This document shows positions 5,160 through 7,628 of a DNA stretch of 7,628 nucleotides, piece by piece. The stretch spans positions 1-7,628 of the forward strand of contig DHXL01000356.1 of NCBI GenBank assembly GCA_002415335.1, in the 5' to 3' direction. Position 1 is the first letter of the stretch, and each line of letters opens with the position of its first letter. A program made the position numbers and the translations under genes. Below the pieces are notes generated by a model that was given only the letters and a program-made list of their open reading frames with translations, was not told the origin of the DNA and did no database searches. This DNA is from Oxalobacteraceae bacterium UBA5157. Lineage in GTDB: Bacteria > Pseudomonadota > Gammaproteobacteria > Burkholderiales > Burkholderiaceae_D.

Positions 5160-7094
5160 AGCAATCTGGTTCAAAAATTCCAGGAATACAGCGGTTGGCG
5201 CAGCGGAGTGATCGCCGCGCTCGAGCGCTACCGCGCGCGCATCGAGCATGCCGGATTGTCAGACGCGGCCAGCGATCAGCGCTTCGCGCGCGTCGCGGCA
5301 CGTCTGGTCGACGACAAGCTGACGATCGCATTCGTCGCCGAATTCTCGCGCGGAAAATCGGAATTGATCAATGCGATATTCTTTGCCGATTACCGCCAGC
5401 GCATCTTGCCCACCTCCGCCGGCCGCACGACGATGTGTCCGACCGAACTGGGTTACGACGAAACCTTCCCGCCTTGCATCCGGCTGTTGCCAATTGAAAC
5501 CCGCTCGGAGGCGCAATCGACTTCCGATTTCAAGGACCAGAGCAATGTGTGGACCGTGCTGCCGCTCGATATCGCCTCGGGTGACGGCATGCTGGAGGCA
5601 TTCAAGCAAGTCAGCCTGACGAAGCACGTGTCGATCGCGGACGCCAAGAAATACGGCCTCTACGATGAAACCGATCCGGACATCGACCTGGCGCTGAATG
5701 AGCAGGGCTTGGTCGAGATTTCGCAATGGCGCCACGCGATCGTGAATTTCCCGCATCCGCTGCTGAAGCAGGGCTTGATCATCATCGATACGCCTGGCTT
5801 GAACGCAATCGGCACCGAGCCGGAACTGACGCTCAACCTGATTCCCAATGCCAACGCAGTGCTCTTTATCCTGGCGGCCGATACCGGCGTCACCAAGAGC
5901 GATGTCGATATCTGGCGCCAGCACATCGGCACCGGCGCCGGCCGCATGGTGGTGCTGAACAAGATCGACAGTATGTGGGATGAATTGCGCACGGCCGACG
6001 AAGTGGAAGCGCAAATCGCGCAGCAGGTCACCAGCGTCGCGCACACGCTGGGCTTGTCGGAGCGTCAGGTGTACCCCGTCTCGGCGCAAAAGGGACTGGT
6101 GGCAAAGATCAACCTGGACGGCGAACTGCTGGAAAAGAGTCGTCTGCCGGAGCTGGAAAATGCGCTATCCCACGAACTGATTCCGTCGAAGCAATTCGTC
6201 ATCCGGTCGCGGCTGGAAGCCGACATCAACGAGCTGACGGCCTCCAAGCAGGCATTGTTGTCGGCACGCATGCGCAACGTGGTTGAGCAATTGGTCGAGC
6301 TGAAAAGCCTGCGCGGGAAAAATCAAACGATCATCGATCACATGATGAAGCGCATCGATATCGAGAAAAAAGAATTCGACGCCAGCTTGATGAAACTGCA
6401 GGGCACGCGCTCGGTCTTCGCGCGCTTGTCGACCGACGTATTTACCAGCCTTGGCATGGGCATTCTGAAAGTCGAGATCCGTAAGGCGCGCGACGAGATG
6501 GACAAGAGCATGTTCTCGTCCGGCTTGCGCAAGGCGGTCCAGCACTTCTTCCATGAGACTGAATCGAACTTGCGGCTGTCCGGGCAAAAGACCGATGAGA
6601 TCACCGAGATGATGACCGTCATGTACCGTAAGTTTTCGACCGAGCATGGCTTGGCGCTGTCTACGCCGATGCCCTTTTCGCTCGACAAATACCGCAATGA
6701 AATCAAGATGATCCAGGGAATTTATCAGAAGCAGTTCGGTGCGGCCGCGATCATGACCACGCCGCAAGTGATATTGATGCAGAAGTTCTTCGATTCGATC
6801 GCTTCGCGCGTCAAGCAAAGTTTCCTGCAAGCCAATCGCGATGTCGAAGCATGGCTGAAGGTGGTGATGGCGCCCCTTGAAGCGCAAATCGGCGAGCACA
6901 AGGCGCAGCTGAAGCGGCGCCGGCAAGCGATCGAACGCATCAACGACGCCAGCGAAAGCCTGGAAGAAAAGGTGCAGGCCTTCGCGCAAATGCAGGCCGA
7001 CCTCGAGGCGCAGAAAAGAACGCTCAGGCTGCTCGAAATCGAACTGAAAACGGCGATCGCGGCCGATCTCGCTTCGCTCAGAGCCGCGGCCTAG
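5157..7094 (+). CDS. Dynamin-family large GTPase, function unknown
   Basis: A 645-residue predicted GTPase. After a short helical N-terminus, the G domain shows G1 AEFSRGKS at 61-68 (first Gly of GxxxxGKS replaced by Ala), a switch-I region around LPTSAGRTTMCPTE with Thr91/Thr92, G3 DTPG at 211-214, G4 NKID at 268-271 and a G5-like SAQKG at 309-313. The remaining half is predicted mostly helical, ending in a charged coiled coil from roughly 580 to 640. No signal peptide or clear transmembrane helix is visible, so it is probably cytosolic or peripheral on the membrane. Bacterial dynamin-like proteins act in membrane remodelling or fusion, and E. coli CrfC in nucleoid/replication-fork organisation; none of these roles can be assigned here. 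GTG 5157 is preferred because GAGG sits five bases upstream. GTG 5121 would add 12 residues without a good ribosome site. The mid-gene is less GC-rich than its neighbours: 27 of 60 in 6301-6360. Confidence 0.9.
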   Translation: MSNLVQKFQEYSGWRSGVIAALERYRARIEHAGLSDAASDQRFARVAARLVDDKLTIAFVAEFSRGKSELINAIFFADYRQRILPTSAGRTTMCPTELGYDETFPPCIRLLPIETRSEAQSTSDFKDQSNVWTVLPLDIASGDGMLEAFKQVSLTKHVSIADAKKYGLYDETDPDIDLALNEQGLVEISQWRHAIVNFPHPLLKQGLIIIDTPGLNAIGTEPELTLNLIPNANAVLFILAADTGVTKSDVDIWRQHIGTGAGRMVVLNKIDSMWDELRTADEVEAQIAQQVTSVAHTLGLSERQVYPVSAQKGLVAKINLDGELLEKSRLPELENALSHELIPSKQFVIRSRLEADINELTASKQALLSARMRNVVEQLVELKSLRGKNQTIIDHMMKRIDIEKKEFDASLMKLQGTRSVFARLSTDVFTSLGMGILKVEIRKARDEMDKSMFSSGLRKAVQHFFHETESNLRLSGQKTDEITEMMTVMYRKFSTEHGLALSTPMPFSLDKYRNEIKMIQGIYQKQFGAAAIMTTPQVILMQKFFDSIASRVKQSFLQANRDVEAWLKVVMAPLEAQIGEHKAQLKRRRQAIERINDASESLEEKVQAFAQMQADLEAQKRTLRLLEIELKTAIAADLASLRAAA

Positions 7095-7103
7095 CGTGCC
7101 GGC

Positions 7104-7628
7104 ATGAAGCGGGTACTGGGCGCGCAAGCCGTTTCCGCGAGCGGAGCCGCGGCGCGATCCGCGTCCACCGCGGAGGAGGCCGGCGATCCGGGCTTTTCGG
7201 CCGCGGTGATTCGCTGGCAAGAGCAGCATGGCCGTCACGCATTGCCATGGCAAAACACGCGCGACGCCTACCGCATCTGGCTATCCGAGATCATGCTGCA
7301 GCAAACCCAGGTGGCGGCCGTTATCCCCTATTATCAGCGCTTCCTGGGCAGCTTCCCCGATCTGCGCTCGCTGGCGGGGGCGCCCAGCGAGGCGGTGATG
7401 GCGCACTGGAGCGGGCTCGGTTATTACTCGCGCGCGCGCAACCTGCATCGCTGCGCGCAACGGGTCGTCGCCGAGCATGGCGGCGTATTTCCGGCCGACC
7501 CGCTGCTGCTGGCCGGGCTGCCAGGGATCGGACGTTCGACCGCCGCCGCGATTGCCGCCTTTGCCTACGGCACCCGTGCCGCCATCCTCGACGGCAACGT
7601 CAAGCGCGTGTTCGCCCGCGTGTTCGGG
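7104..7628 (+). CDS. mutY: Adenine DNA glycosylase MutY, N-terminal half, cut by right edge
   Basis: MutY removes adenine mispaired with 8-oxoguanine (or G), preventing G:C to T:A changes, and so complements MutM two genes upstream. The 175 codons present contain LPWQNTRDAYRIWLSE (47-62) with catalytic Glu62, IMLQQTQVAAVIPYY, GLGYYSRARNLH, the helix-hairpin-helix LPGIGRSTAAAI at 139-150, and ILDGNVKRV with catalytic Asp163. The [4Fe-4S] cluster domain and the 8-oxoG-sensing C-terminal domain lie past the right edge. ATG 7104 begins 9 bp after the GTPase stop. It gives an Ala/Ser-rich lead of about 26 extra residues relative to E. coli MutY before the conserved FSAAVIRW helix. No clear Shine-Dalgarno precedes it, which suits coupling to the upstream gene; GTG 7206 is a less likely start because it would cut into the first helix. 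The early part is very GC-rich (47 of 60 in 7141-7200). Confidence 0.95.
   Translation, partial: MKRVLGAQAVSASGAAARSASTAEEAGDPGFSAAVIRWQEQHGRHALPWQNTRDAYRIWLSEIMLQQTQVAAVIPYYQRFLGSFPDLRSLAGAPSEAVMAHWSGLGYYSRARNLHRCAQRVVAEHGGVFPADPLLLAGLPGIGRSTAAAIAAFAYGTRAAILDGNVKRVFARVFG

Noticed and set aside
5605..5625. QVSLT in the GTPase as a DNA polymerase sliding-clamp binding motif
   Set aside because: It only partly matches QL[SD]LF, lacks the terminal Phe and lies inside the G domain rather than in an exposed tail.
5259..7253. Long open frames antisense to the GTPase gene (276 and 362 codons)
   Set aside because: They lie opposite a gene with complete GTPase motifs, show low-complexity Arg/Leu/His/Asp composition with no recognisable domain, and are explained by codon bias of the real frame.

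Overview
The window reads as the chromosome of a betaproteobacterium, most likely order Burkholderiales and plausibly family Oxalobacteraceae. This is judged from protein character, GC-rich codon use and gene order, not from a database search. It holds seven protein genes (two cut by the window edges) and one tRNA, arranged as two divergent clusters on either side of a control region at about 4089-4295. Nothing indicates phage, insertion sequences, CRISPR or recent integration, and no gene-free stretch exceeds 300 bases.

Leftward cluster (minus strand, in transcription order): a TPR outer-membrane lipoprotein resembling Pseudomonas LbcA (2289-4088), lolB (1622-2284), ispE (745-1614), tRNA-Gln(UUG) (582-658) and the N-terminal half of prs (to 470). 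The first three genes are 4 and 7 bp apart and look like one operon. The order TPR lipoprotein-lolB-ispE-tRNA-Gln-prs matches the Pseudomonas aeruginosa PA4667-PA4670 neighbourhood as I remember it. It combines envelope lipoprotein biology (a lipoprotein and the receptor that inserts lipoproteins in the outer membrane), isoprenoid precursor synthesis and PRPP synthesis.

Rightward cluster (plus strand): mutM (4296-5117), a 645-residue dynamin-family GTPase (5157-7094) and the start of mutY (7104 to the right edge). MutM and MutY are two arms of the GO system against 8-oxoguanine: MutM excises 8-oxoG opposite C, and MutY removes A mispaired with 8-oxoG. A large GTPase of unknown role sits between them, 39 bp after mutM and 9 bp before mutY, so the three are probably co-transcribed. 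This is the least explained and most interesting part of the window.

The divergent intergenic region carries nested inverted repeats (10-bp arms at 4182-4191/4252-4261 enclosing 8-bp arms at 4207-4214/4231-4238) just before a possible mutM -10 box, plus an AT-rich island at 4114-4125 that may serve the leftward operon. Two start codons are decided by context: TTG at 4088 for the TPR lipoprotein and GTG at 5157 for the GTPase.
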